A stretch of 64,000 nt of DNA from Impatiens glandulifera (lineage: Eukaryota > Streptophyta > Magnoliopsida > Ericales > Balsaminaceae), in NCBI RefSeq assembly GCF_907164915.1, contig NC_061862.1:310001-374000 (forward strand). Direction: 5' to 3'. The position numbers and the translations under genes were made by a program. The notes below the pieces were generated by a model, which worked only from the letters and a program-made list of their open reading frames with translations, did not search any database and was not told the origin of the DNA. Of the stretch, positions 47,431-58,843 are shown in pieces (within the stretch, counting starts at the first letter, position 1; every line of letters starts with the position of its first letter).

Positions 47431-49974
47431 TTAGATGTGTTTTGAATGTGAATGGAAACTTGGGTTTTTGCTCACATGTATAGCACTGTGTGAGTCACTA
47501 AACACCACAAACATATCTTGTGCAATACCTATTTCTTTCAACAATTCTTTCATCCATCTCATTTCCTTACAACATTCAGTAATGACAATATATTCAGATT
47601 CTGTAGTAGACAAAGCAACACATTTCTATAGACGAGACTGTCATGATACAACTCCTCCTCCAAAAGTAAACAAATACCCTGAAGTTGATCTCATTGTGTC
47701 AATATCACCACTCATATCTGAATCAGAAAACCCTTCAACATGTGGCTTTCCAGTACCATAACACAAAACGTATTTGGAGGTCCCTCGAAGATATCTCATT
47801 AGCCACTTAACTGCTTCCGAGTGTGTCTTACCGGGATTTGAAAGAAAACAACTAACTACTCCAACCGCATGAGCTATATCTGGTCTTGTACAGACCATCG
47901 CATACATCAGACTGCCTATTGCTAAAGCATATGGAACACTGCACATTTCTTATCTTTCCTCTTCATCTTTGGGAGACATTGTCTTGTTTATTTTCAAGTG
48001 TGTAGCCAATGAACAAGCAACGACTTTGCCTTGTCCATACATAATCGATTTAGAATCTTCTCAATATATCTCTCTTAAGACAACCATAGCCTTTTCTTCA
48101 CCTGATCACGAATGACCTGCATTCCAAGAATTTGTCTTGCTTGACCTAAGTCTTTCATCTCAAAAGACTTAGCCAAATCCTTTTTCAACTTGGCAATCTT
48201 AAGTTTGTCTCTCCCAATAATCAACATGTCATCAACATATAGGAGAAGTATAATAAAATCATTAGAAGCAAACTTTTGTACAAAGACACAGTGATCTGTA
48301 GACGTCTTCATGTACCCATGGATGGTCATGAACGAATCAAACTTAAGATACCACTGCCTTGGTGCTTGCTTCAAACCGTGCAGACTTTTGACAAGTTTGC
48401 ATACCTTTCTTTCCTCATCTTTCTTATTATAACCTTCAAGTTTCTCCGTATAAACATCTTCATCCAAATCACCATGAAGAAATGCAGTCTTAACATCTAG
48501 TTGTTCAACCTCAAGATCCATACAAGCAGCTAGACTTAACACCACCCGAATATAAGTCATCTTTACTACCGGTGAGAAAATTTTATCATAATCGATTCCA
48601 TGCCTCTAGCCAAAACATTTGACAACTAGCCTAGCCTTGTATCTTGTCTTGCTATCATCACCTTCTTGTTTGATCTTGTACACCCATTTGTTTTATAATA
48701 CTTTTCTGTTCTTTGGTCTTTGAACCAGTTCATATGTGCCATTTTTTAGTAATGACTTCATCTCTTTATCCATGGCAGCAAGCCATTCTTCCTTTTGAGC
48801 ATCCTCAAGAGCCTTCTTATAACATATAGGATCTCCACAATCAGTTAGAAGAACATACTCTGTAGCAATGTACTTAGAACATGATCTTTTCTCCCTAGTA
48901 GACCTCCTAAGTACCTCTGTTTGTTGATTCTGTTGATTTTCATCTTCTTGTTGAACTTCAAAATCAACCTCAACATTATCACCAAGATCAATTTCAGTAT
49001 TAGTATAATTTCCATGGCCTACAACTTGACCCTGAGGAACATCATCATCACTATCTGAGTCTGAAGCTATATGGGGCATTATCTTATCAACACCATGAGA
49101 CAGCTCAAGACCAGAAATATCACGTATGTATGCATCAAGTTTTTCACCATCTTCAAAATTCTCAATAGTCTGATCTTTAAGGAATACCGCATCTCGGTTT
49201 CTCAAAACCTTCTTGTCAACTGGGTCATAACACCTGTATCTCCACTTTTCATCACCATAACCCAAAAATATGCATTGTCTAGTTTTTGCATCTAACTTAG
49301 ACCTCTCATATATTGGAACATACACAAAAGCTCTACAACCTAAAACACGTAAATAGTCATAATTAACATTTTTACTTGACTAGACGCTTTCTGAACACTT
49401 ATTATTCAATGGCTTGGAGGGAGAACGATTTATCACATACACTGTAGTGCTCATGGCTTTAGCCCAGAAATGCTTAGCCAACTTGGCATGGGAGAGCATA
49501 CTCCTCATCTGTTCCAACATTGTTCTATTCATCCTCTCTGTCACACCATTTTGTTGTGGAGTCTTGGGCACAGTCTGTTCATGTCGAATACCCTTCTCTT
49601 TGTAATAATCATCAAATGAGCCTATGTACTCTCCCCCGTTATCTGACCGCACCCTCATCAGTTTTCTTCTTGTGTCTCTTTCAACCAGCTTGTGAAAGAC
49701 CTCAAACCTTGATAGAACCTCATTCTTGGACTTTATAGCATAGGCACAAACCTTCTTAGATGCATCGTCTATGAAGGTTACAAAATAAGAAGCACCACCT
49801 ATGGATTTAAACTTCATAGGACCACAAACATCTATATGGACCAGTTCAAGGACATTTTTTTTCAGTTCCACTTTTGACTTACTGAATGAGACTCTGTTCT
49901 GCTTACCCTTCAAGCAATGCTCACAATTTTCAAGATAAGCATCCTTGAGATTCATCAGTTCATTCCTTTTGATC
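47431..49974 (-). pseudogene. pol: Pol of element D: integrase, reverse transcriptase, RNase H
   Basis: Minus strand. Integrase: CEHCLKGKQNR, HIDVCGPM, RSDNGGEY, QQNGVTERMNRTM. Then a linker, reverse transcriptase (LDVKTAFLHGDL, LHGLKQAPRQW, YVDDMLIIG) and RNase H (STTESEYI, FSDSHSAIHVSKN). Close in style to Tnt1/Tork Copia. Broken into pieces by stops near 49380, 48690, 48070 and 47640 and by frameshifts; the end of RNase H beyond 47431 is lost or degraded. Confidence 0.88.
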
Positions 49975-49979
49975 AAAAC
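49975..49979. repeat. Target site duplication of element C (AAAAC)
   Basis: AAAAC here equals AAAAC at 63072-63076, directly flanking the TG...CA ends of C. Confidence 0.92.
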
Positions 49980-51111
49980 TGTTAGATAAAATTAGACCGG
50001 TTAAATAGAACTTAACAAAACAAACTTCCTGTGCAGGAACGGTTAAAGAACCAGGATCGGTCAAGTAATCCAACCGGTCAAGAATCCAACTGATCAAGAA
50101 AACAAGACCGGTCAGAACACAAGGCAAAAGATGTAACCAAAACCGGAAGTCATCCGGTTAACCTGAAGCTATGAAAAACCTGAAGTCATCCGGTTAATCT
50201 AAACAACCGGTAGACATCCTAAACCGAAATGCATCCAACTGGAAAACCGATGAAGAAGCTACTTAGAGAAAGAAGCCAAGAACATCAAACTAAGTACAAT
50301 ATACAAATCGGTGCAAACAGATACTTTGAGTATCTGCGGAAGATGATACCAAAGGAACAGACTGTAACATTGCCATATCCATACAAGTCTGAGGATACTC
50401 TGCAGGCTGCAGAAGACCGCCTGAAAAGATCTTTCCACTCTGAGATAAGTCAAAGGCGCAACCTTCCAGGTGCAGGCAACTTTCCAACCGATAGTTGCTA
50501 TATTTAGTAAAAGACAAACCTAGCCGGTTTGACCTACGCATTGGAAGCTTAAACCGCCAGGTCTGAAACACTGAACCTCTGCTCAACCAATCAGATTCAA
50601 GGAAGAAATGTGACCGTTGACACATTTCACCTATAAAAGAAGGAGCTAAAGAGGAGTAAATGCAGTTACTAGTTCCACCAGCTACAAGTTCTAAGAGTTA
50701 TTAATTACAAGTTCATCTCTCTACAAGATTTAAAGTTTAAGTGTGCATTTTAAGTGAGATTACAATTTCTGTGAGAATTGTATGAGTGTTTATCGAGCAG
50801 CAAATAAGTCTCGATCGGATATTGTGTTTGTGTATTCCTTAGTGAATATCTTTCTCGCGGTTTCGAGAAAAGGGGTGACGTAGGAGTTTTATCTCCGAAC
50901 ATCCATAAAAACCTGTCTTGTCATTTACTTTCTGCCGGCTCTGCGCTTTAAGCGATTTACATCACCTTAACCGATTTACTAAACCTCAAACCGACTTCCT
51001 AATCTCCAAACCGACTTTATCCAAAACCTATCTTTATTCATCCTGTGTGTGTTGCTTCAACCTGAAACAAACCACTTCCGCACTTGAACTCGGTTCAAGG
51101 GTTTGTGACCT
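49980..51111 (+). repeat. 5' LTR of element C (3' end deleted)
   Basis: Matches 61822-63071 up to GGGTTTGTGAC, then jumps into gag. It contains many ACCGG/CCGGT motifs, a conserved GGGTGACGTAGGAG...TCTCCGAACATCC block (about 50874-50903) and a 92-codon open frame (50229-50507) that also stays open in the 3' LTR (62071-62349). Confidence 0.9.
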
Positions 51112-52660
51112 TTTGTAAGGTCAGAGATTGCGAAACCTCAAAGGAAGTATGGGAAACGGTGATTCAACTTCATGAGGGAAATGAAAGAACCAAGGAAAAC
51201 AAGATAATGGTGGCTACCCAGAAGTTTGAAAACATCAAGAAGAAACTAGGAGAAACCATAAGGGAGTACAATGACCGGTTTACAGATGTGATAAATGAGT
51301 TATCAACTCTTGGAAAGAAGTATGATAACACGGAAACTATCATCAAAGCTTTAAGATCTCTTCCGAGTGCATGGGACATAAAGACGATGGTGATGAGGGA
51401 ATCAAACTGCCTAAACAAGATGAAGCTACACGATGTATTCGAAGATCTTAAGGCATATGAGTTTGAAATGAGATCTAGGATTGAAGATGAAGTTTCAGCC
51501 TCAACCTCCACTAAGGCCTTAGTCACATCTATGGAACCGGTTGCTCCTGCACCGATCAGAACTGCTAAACAGTTCACTGAAGATGCCATGACAATGCTTG
51601 CAAAGAAGTTTGGCAGATTCATGATGAAAAGCCAACCGACAAACAACAACTATAACTACGGTGATAAATCTAATGTTAGATGTTATAATTACAATTGTTT
51701 GGGACATTTCAGGTGGGAATGGAGAAAACCAAGACGGGATGACCGAAAACCGGATGATCAAAACCATAGAAACAACTATCAACAAACCGGTGAAGGAAAA
51801 GAAGTTTAGAAAGCACTGATAGCCGATGATGGAGGAAGTTTATGGGCTCACAGTGACAGTAATGATGAACTCACCTGTCTCATGGCAAACGAAAATAGGT
51901 ATGTGACACTTTTTTTGAAGAATTTACTAAAGATGAATTATTTAATGCACTAAATGACATGGTAGTAGAGTATAAGAATCTATTAACCTTAATACCAACC
52001 CAACTCAACTTTAGAACCGACCCCATAGCACCAACCCTGTCCGAACCTAAAACCAATAGTACCCAACCTGATGAAATCCTAGAAACCGAGGCAGCACCTG
52101 AACTATCCTCTGAGACTGAACAGCTCAAGGAGTCAGTTCAAGAGTTGACCGAATAGGAAGATGCACGGACCCGGTATCGAATGGCCGCATGGAAAAGATC
52201 CAGTGAAATGGTGAATCAGTTGTCTAAATATAAGAGACATCCCAAATGCAAATTCGGTCTTGGGTACAAAAACAACAAACTCGCCAACCGGAACCATTCG
52301 GACAAAATGCAGCTCACAAAAGACAATCTTCCATTTGTAAGATTTGTCAAGAGCTCTTCCACCGACGATGAAGAACAAAGTGATTCAAATCCGAAAGAAG
52401 AAATAATCTATATAAGTCCAAATGAATCCGAAAAATGGCTTCATCCTAAAAGAAGGAAAGCCAACCGGCCAAAAGGTAAGCAAGCCGATCCACGACCACA
52501 TAGAATAAACCTAAGGCCACCACAAAATAAGGCACTCTTAGGACAACAAAAAGATGTCAAACCGAGTACAGGAAAACTAGTTAGAACCATAACCGGGAAA
52601 GTTGTCCGACTTATCAAAGTCTGGATACCCAAGGGACTAATCAATTGTGGATCCAAGTAA
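51112..52660 (+). pseudogene. gag: Gag of element C, 5'-truncated
   Basis: Starts inside the UBN2 domain (RDCETSKEVWETVIQLHEGN). A Gln codon of B has become a stop at 51807. The zinc knuckle is broken: CYNYNCLGHFRWEW lacks the second and last Cys that B retains. Donor AG/GTATGT follows at 51898/51899. Unspliced, the region continues as a Gag extension (KDELFNALNDMVVEYKNL-type) to TAA at 52658, with another stop at 52154, just 40 bases before the acceptor. Confidence 0.85.
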
Positions 52661-52700
52661 ATGTGGGTACCAAATAGTTGTACATATGTATATTTTGCAG
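51899..52700 (+). other. Putative gag-pol intron of element C
   Basis: 802 bases, donor ATAG/GTATGTG, acceptor TATTTTGCAG/GATATG. Removal gives AACGAAAATAG+GATATGAAG; element B at this place reads AACGAAGAACAGGTTATGAAG with no intron. In C one base is missing before the donor, so the spliced frame is now off by one; in A the frame is exact. Confidence 0.72.
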
Positions 52701-55700
52701 GATATGAAGAAATGGCTAGGAAACTCTAAGTGGTACCTGGACAGCGGTTGCTCCAGACATATGACTGGAAACAACAACCTTCTAACCGACATCAAAATAG
52801 AAATCGGTGCAATGATTGTCTTCGGTGACAACTCAAGAGGTAGAACTGTGGGCAAGGGTAAAATTGTCCATGGTAATTTAACAATTGATAATGTACTTCT
52901 AGTCGAAAATCTACACTTTAACTTGTTAAGCATTAGTCAGATGTGTGATGCTGGATATACTGTAGAATTTTTTAGACATGCATGCTTAGTTAAAAACTCT
53001 AAATGTAACACACTACTAACCGGAAATAGGTTAGGAAATATATACAAGGTAGACTGGAAAAGTGAAGTAGAACACCATGTTTGCATGGTAGCTAAAACCG
53101 ATCAAACCTGGCTATGGCATAAAAGGCTAAACCATCTAAACCTTAAAACCTTAAACTATATCCGCGGTAAAAAGTTGGTTGAAGGAATTCCTAATATAGT
53201 ATTTAATAAGGATAAGGTGTGTTCATCATGTCAAATGGGTAAACAAACTAAGTCAACCTTCAAGAGTAAAGGACACATTCAGTCTAACCGATGCTTAGAT
53301 CTTCTTCACATGGATTTATTTAGACCGATTAGGGTCACCAGTCTAGGCGGTATGCTCTACATTATGGTAGTTGTTGATGATTATTCTAGGTATACATGGG
53401 TCACATTTTTGGCATCTAAACGTGAAACCGCATCAAATTTAATTACATTGCTTAAACGTTTGCAAAATGAAAAATCAACACGCATAAACAGCATTAGGAG
53501 TGATAGAGGAACCGAATTTAAAAACAGTACTCTAAATGCATTTCTTGATGAATTCGGCATCAGACACGAGTTGTCTAGTGCTAGAACTCCTCAACAGAAC
53601 GGCCTAGCTGAGAAAAGAAGCCGAACTCTCAAGGAAGCCGCAAGGTCCATGATAGCCGATTCAGGTGTTGCTCAAAAATTTTGGGCTGAGGCTATCAGTA
53701 CTGCTTGTTATACACAAAACCGGTCTTTGATTAATAAATTTCACAACAAAACACCGTATGAAGTGTATTTTGATAGAATTCCTAACATTAGGTATCTTAA
53801 AATTTTCGGTTATAAATGTTACATTCACATAAATGTCAAAACCTACTTATTTGCTTTTGATGCAAAATCCGATATTGGGATCATGCTAGGTTACTCAGCA
53901 GTTAGTAAAGCATATAGAGTATATAATACTAGAACTTTAACCGTAGAGGAATCTCTTCATGTTGTATTCGATGAATCGGTTGAAAATAACACTACATCAT
54001 CCTTTGATCTACACAACAGATTGGAAAATAATAATATACATTTTGATAGTGAAGATGAGGTTCCGATTTTCAGACGGTTTGTCCATGACCAAACGGGTGC
54101 TATTGAAACTCAGTCGGATCAAGCTGCCACACAGCAAGAAGCTGACACCTCGGTTCAAACAGAGGAAATCGGTCGGTCTGACATTATTGCTCAGTCTACC
54201 GATATGTCTAGCCTTGATCAAACAAACGGTGATTTGGTAGACACTCCTGAACCGAATCTCAAAAGGAACACAAATCATCCTCCTGAGCTTATTATAGGTG
54301 ACCCTTTAAAACCCGTTCAAACTAGGCAACAAACCCTGGAGGAATACTTTAATTCCGCTTTCATATCCCAGATTGAGCCGAAAAGGGTGGATGAAGCATT
54401 GTCGGATTCGGATTGGAACTTGGGAATGCAAGAAGAGTTAAACCAGTTTGAGAGTAACAAAGTCTGGTACCTAGTCCCTAGGCCGAAAGATCAACTAGTC
54501 ATAGGAACAAGATGGGTATTCAGAAATAAACTCAATGAAGACGGTTTGGTTACGAGGAACAAAGCTAGATTAGTGGCACAAGGATACAAACAGGAAGAAG
54601 ACATTGATTTTGAAGAATCATTTGCTCATGTAACTAGAATTTAAGCCATTAGGATTTTTCTAGCATTTGCTGCTTTCAAAAACTTTAAAGTTTTCCAAAT
54701 GGATGTTAAAAGTGCATTTTTAAATGGTGACCTACGTGAGGAAGTATATGTTGAACAACCACCCGGTTTTAAAAATGCTGACCTACCTAATCATGTATAC
54801 CGCCTAAATAAAGCACTGTACGGTTTAAAACAAGCTCCTAGAGCTTGGTATGATACATTAACCGCATTTCTGTTACATCATGATTTCACCATAGGTTCAG
54901 TGGATAAAACCCTATTCAAATTTGAGAAAAAAAGACACATTCTACTTGTTCAAATATATGTGGATGATATCATTTTTGGATTAACCGATCCTAAGCTATG
55001 TGATAAATTCTCAACCTTGATGACTAACAAATTTGAAATGAGTATGATGGGAGAATTATGCTTCTTCCTAGGCCTTCAGGTTAAACAACTCGAAGGAGGA
55101 ACGTTCATCAGTCAGCCCAAATATACAAAGGAACTTCTAAATAAATTTGGGATGGACACATGTTCCTCTGCCGCTACTCCAATGATCTCATCAATCAAGC
55201 TGGATAAGGATGATAACGGTCAGGGAGTAGACCTAACTGCCTATCGTGGAATTATCGGCTCACTTCTATACTTGACAGCAAGTAGACCGGATATACTATT
55301 TGCGGTTGGAGTGTGTGGAAGATTTCAGGCTAATCCCAAACAATCTCACTATACAGCCGCTAAGCGAATCCTGAAATATCTAAAGGGAACCCCTGAAGTC
55401 GGTATGTGGTATCCAAAGGACTCATCTTTTCACCTCACAAGTTACTCTGATGCAGACTACGCAGGTTGTAAAGTTGACAGAAAAAGTACCAGCGGAATAT
55501 GCCAATTCTTAGGTGACCGGCTTGTGTCATGGCACATCAAGAAGCAAACATCGGTTGCTATATCAACCGCAGAAGCTGAATATCTGGCAGCTGGAAGTTG
55601 TTGTTCACAACTCCTATGGATTCAACAACAACTAAAGGACTTCGGTATCACCGCCGAAGAGTCTCCTATCTTCTGTGACAACACAAGTGATATAGCGATC

Positions 55701-55913
55701 ACGTACAATCCGGTTCTACACTCTAGAATCAAGCACATCGACATAAGGCATCACTTCATCCGGGAACATGTCATGCAGAAGCATATCCAGCTAGAATACG
55801 TATCAACAGAACAACAAGTAGTCGATATCTTTACAAAGCCTCTGCAGGAAGCTAAGTTTTCTTACTTCAGAAACATCATCGGTTTAACCGATATTAATCA
55901 ACTCATTTCTTAA
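52701..55913 (+). pseudogene. pol: Pol of element C, open except for one stop
   Basis: 1071 codons from DMKKWLGNSKWYLDSGCSRH to the stop at 55913. Protease (DSGC); integrase (HKRLNHLN...CSSCQMGK, HMDLF, RSDRGTEF, QNGLAEKRSRTL); reverse transcriptase ([32 protein letters not shown]); RNase H (YSDADYAGCK, STAEAEYLAAG, DIFTKPLQEAKF). A single in-frame TAA at 54642 replaces the GAA found in B. All catalytic motifs are present, so this is a recently active copy. Confidence 0.93.
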
Positions 55914-56440
55914 ACCTTTAATCACCAAAGGGAAAATCGATTCGAACAGACAAAACCAGCAGTTCTTCCTAAAATGTTGAAAACCGAATTTACCATCGTA
56001 TTTATTGAAGAACCGCTTCATCTATCAGTTACAGTAAACCGATCGGTTACTTAGTACTTACACTAATTAACCGCATCGGGACCAATGACTGAAAACTAAC
56101 CGGTTTGAATATAATATATTTTGGACTATTTGGCTTCTGAACAAAAATGGAACAACTGTTTGTGTTTAGATGTATCTGTTCTGAAAAGATACCTTTTCAA
56201 AACAAAATAGTCATACCTCAAAAGACGCGAAGATATGATATCTTTCACCTTCCAGGCCTATGACTCACACCCTTAGGTTGTACACATACCTAATTCATAC
56301 AAAATGCATTATCCTATGGTTAATAAACTAAATCACCTGCTACCTACTGGATAATACTATCACCCCTCAATTAATATATAAGTTAGGTGAACATCAGACA
56401 AATATCCACAATATCAACTCATCATCTCACTAAGACAAAA
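55914..56440 (+). promoter_or_regulatory. Spacer and promoter-like region of accessory gene 1
   Basis: 527 bp without coding content. TATATAAG at 56375-56382 lies about 60 bp before the ATG at 56441. Element B has the same arrangement (28219 and 28285). Several ACCGGT-type motifs are present. Confidence 0.5.
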
Positions 56441-57184
56441 ATGTCTCAGTTCCAAAACATTCTCCAAGTTGATTTTGACTCAACGTAGGGGACTCAACAT
56501 TATGAGATATTCAAAATGATTAAATCTCTAGAGACTATCGGTCTGAAGCCCTTCCTAGATGACAAACATGTCATCTTCCCTGAGACCGTACTCGAAATTT
56601 TCCATAACGCTAAGGTCTTCCGTGGTACTCCATACTTTAATACCCTTATCCAATCTAGGGTTAGGGGAACGGTGTTTGATTTCTCCGAGCGTGATTTTTC
56701 TCGGTGCTTTGACCTTCCGAAGGAAGGACTTACCGATCTGAATGTTTCAGCCGAACTAAAAGCCGAAATCTCTTTGAACTTCTCTCGCTCCAACCTTCCG
56801 GTTGATGACCACGGAGCTCGGTCATCATTGAGGGCTGAATATCAGCTTCTAAATGATATCATCGGTAGAGCCATCCTGGGAAAGGATGTCACAAATACCT
56901 ACTGCGCCACCGTCTTCAACATCATGACCGCTATCACAACTAATACTCTGGTCAATTGGTCTAGGCTGTTATTTGACATCTTGATCTGGATGATCACTAC
57001 CCGTCATACCGGCTTCATTCCTCATATCATCTCTCTACTCATGGAACTCGGGGTTCCGCTCTGTCCAGGCGAAGGGCTGAACCAATCCCAGGTCCTGACC
57101 AGGGATTCTACCGACTCCTTCTATGAGCGATTCGAGAAAGCTTGGAAGAAGAAGAACCGACACCTTACCAACTCCGGCCATTAA
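56441..57184 (+). pseudogene. Accessory gene 1 of element C (one stop)
   Basis: 247 residues if the single TAG at 56486 is discounted. Starts MSQFQNILQVDFDS. Family skeleton: SLETIGLKPFL, LEIFHNA, VRGTVFDFSERD, FDLPKEGLTD, then LRAEYQLLNDIIGRAIL, VNWSRLLFDILIWMI, and a basic end (EKAWKKKNR). No membrane segment or signal peptide. The protein is a diverged paralogue of genes 2 and 3 next to it and of the single gene in A. Function unknown. The stop is not shared with B. Confidence 0.8.
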
Positions 57185-57596
57185 AGTCACTCCTTACACA
57201 ACCGGTCATTTTGCTCCAAGTACCGGTTGTATTGTTATCCTACTCAATTATGATCCCTTTCGGTTTAATCTATGTTTCTTTCGGTTCATTGTAATTCCTC
57301 TTCCATTAATGAAAACTAACTTTGAATTCCAACTGCATGGGTAATTACATAAACTTAGTTACTTTCCAACTAGATTCTCAGCCTCGGTCTCCGTAACCGG
57401 TCAAAACGCCACTTCCCAAGGCGTTTTGAAAACATAAATATTCCCAGCATTAATGAGACAAAACGGAATATTAACATTAAATGCTCCTATTTTCCCTCCA
57501 AATTCAACTCTATTTAAGAAACCTCCACCTTTCTTCCCAACACATTTCAAAACAAAATACTTTTAACTCACTCTCTCTCTAAGAAAGATTAGAAAC
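57185..57596 (+). promoter_or_regulatory. Spacer and promoter-like region of accessory gene 2
   Basis: 412 bp. TATTTAAG (57511-57518) lies 79 bp before the ATG, followed by a CT-rich leader (CTCTCTCTCT near 57571). The same layout occurs in B (29349 and 29426). Confidence 0.5.
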
Positions 57597-58292
57597 ATGT
57601 CTCATCGCACTCTCAGAAATTACCTCTGCATCGATTTCGAATCTCTACTTGACATGGAAGATGTCGAAACTAGGGAATTAATATTTGAATCCCTAGACGA
57701 AACCGGACTTCGTAATTTTCTGGAAGAATCCGGACCTCTATTCTTTCCAGAAGTGTTGGAATTTCTCAATAATGCATACATGTCCAACGATGCCATTGTT
57801 TCCACCGTGAGAAACAATGTTATCGTTCTTCCCGAGAGCGGACTAGCCGGGATGTTCAATCTTCCGACCGAGGGGTTCTCGGATTTCCCTTCACGGGTGG
57901 GCAGGGTAGCGGTTGATTACGCTGAACTGTTCTCCGGAACCGACACACCGGTGGAGAATCACGGCCTTAACGCCAACCTCGCTCCTCACATCCAACTCCT
58001 GCATGAGATCGTAAACCGGTCGATCATCTGTCAATCTCCGAACCAAAACTACTCTAGACGAGCCTTCGACATGATGACCTACATCGTCAGCAATACCCCC
58101 ATCAACTGGGCATCGGTCATCTTCAACAACTTGAAGACCATGGTCGAAACAAAGAAACGGTTCGGCTATGCTCCTCAACTAAGCCGAGTCATTCGGACCT
58201 GCATTCCAAATCTAGAACCGGGTACACCGGTGAATCCCTCAAACGTCCTTAATGAGGAAATGGTGGATGACAAGATCTCTAGAATGATTTAG
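57597..58292 (+). CDS. Accessory protein 2 of Copia C
   Basis: 231 residues, intact: the only undamaged member of the trio in this window. MSHRTLRNYLCIDFES, then SLDETGLRNFL, VLEFLNNA, a strand-like VRNNVIVLPESGL, FNLPTEGFSDF, a His-Gly (ENHGLNANL) and LLHEIVNRSII stretch, and TPINWASVIFNNLKTMVETK. Soluble, no signal peptide or membrane segment. It lines up along its whole length with genes 1 and 3 and with the single accessory protein of element A, so the trio arose by tandem duplication. I know no characterised function for the family; nuclear or particle roles are guesses. Confidence 0.85.
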   Translation: MSHRTLRNYLCIDFESLLDMEDVETRELIFESLDETGLRNFLEESGPLFFPEVLEFLNNAYMSNDAIVSTVRNNVIVLPESGLAGMFNLPTEGFSDFPSRVGRVAVDYAELFSGTDTPVENHGLNANLAPHIQLLHEIVNRSIICQSPNQNYSRRAFDMMTYIVSNTPINWASVIFNNLKTMVETKKRFGYAPQLSRVIRTCIPNLEPGTPVNPSNVLNEEMVDDKISRMI

Positions 58293-58843
58293 GTTCTAGG
58301 ATAGTTAATCCTCATTTGTACTTGTTTTTAAACCGATTTTCACATCGGTTCTATCATGTCTTTCTTCATTAATTAAATATGAATTTTAATTATTAAGTTC
58401 AAAAATCGGTTCAAAATCACAAAGTTAAAACTCGGTTTAAATTCCAACCGGTTAAACTCGCCTTTCGCTTTTCTAAATCACCGGTTAAATAACCGCCTCA
58501 CTAATAATCGGTTACAAAAATAACCGCCTTAAATAATTTCCCGCCCAAAGATTTCCCGCTCAAAGATTTCCCGCTCAAAGACTTCCCGCTCAAAGAATTC
58601 ACGCTCACAGATTAGCCGCCCAATACTTGCCGCCCAATGCTTGCCGCCCAAAGTCACTTTGGAGGGAACATTGCCGTCCATTCTTGATGTGACGGTTCGC
58701 GGCGGTTTGCATTCCAATCTGCGGGTATAAATACCTTCATCAGTCATTTTATTTCTTTCTTCCGCGAAACTGCTTTCTCTCTTTAGCACTCAAATCTTTC
58801 CTAAGCTCTCAATCTCTCACTCTCTCGGTCTCTCCAAGTAAAA
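58293..58843 (+). promoter_or_regulatory. Promoter-like region of accessory gene 3 with an E2F-like site cluster
   Basis: A 15-bp tandem repeat, ATTTCCCGCTCAAAG and variants, spans about 58536-58600, followed by three GCCGCCCAA repeats to 58650. TTTCCCGC is the E2F consensus. TATAAATA at 58726-58733 lies about 110 bp before the ATG, with a CT-rich leader between. B has TTCCCGCCAAAA sites and TATAAATA at the matching place. Confidence 0.6.

Noticed and set aside
50290..50625. 111-codon antisense frame in the LTRs of C (also 62132-62467)
   Set aside because: Overlaps the plus-strand LTR frame; only one is likely meaningful, and the plus-strand frame is the one kept in B.
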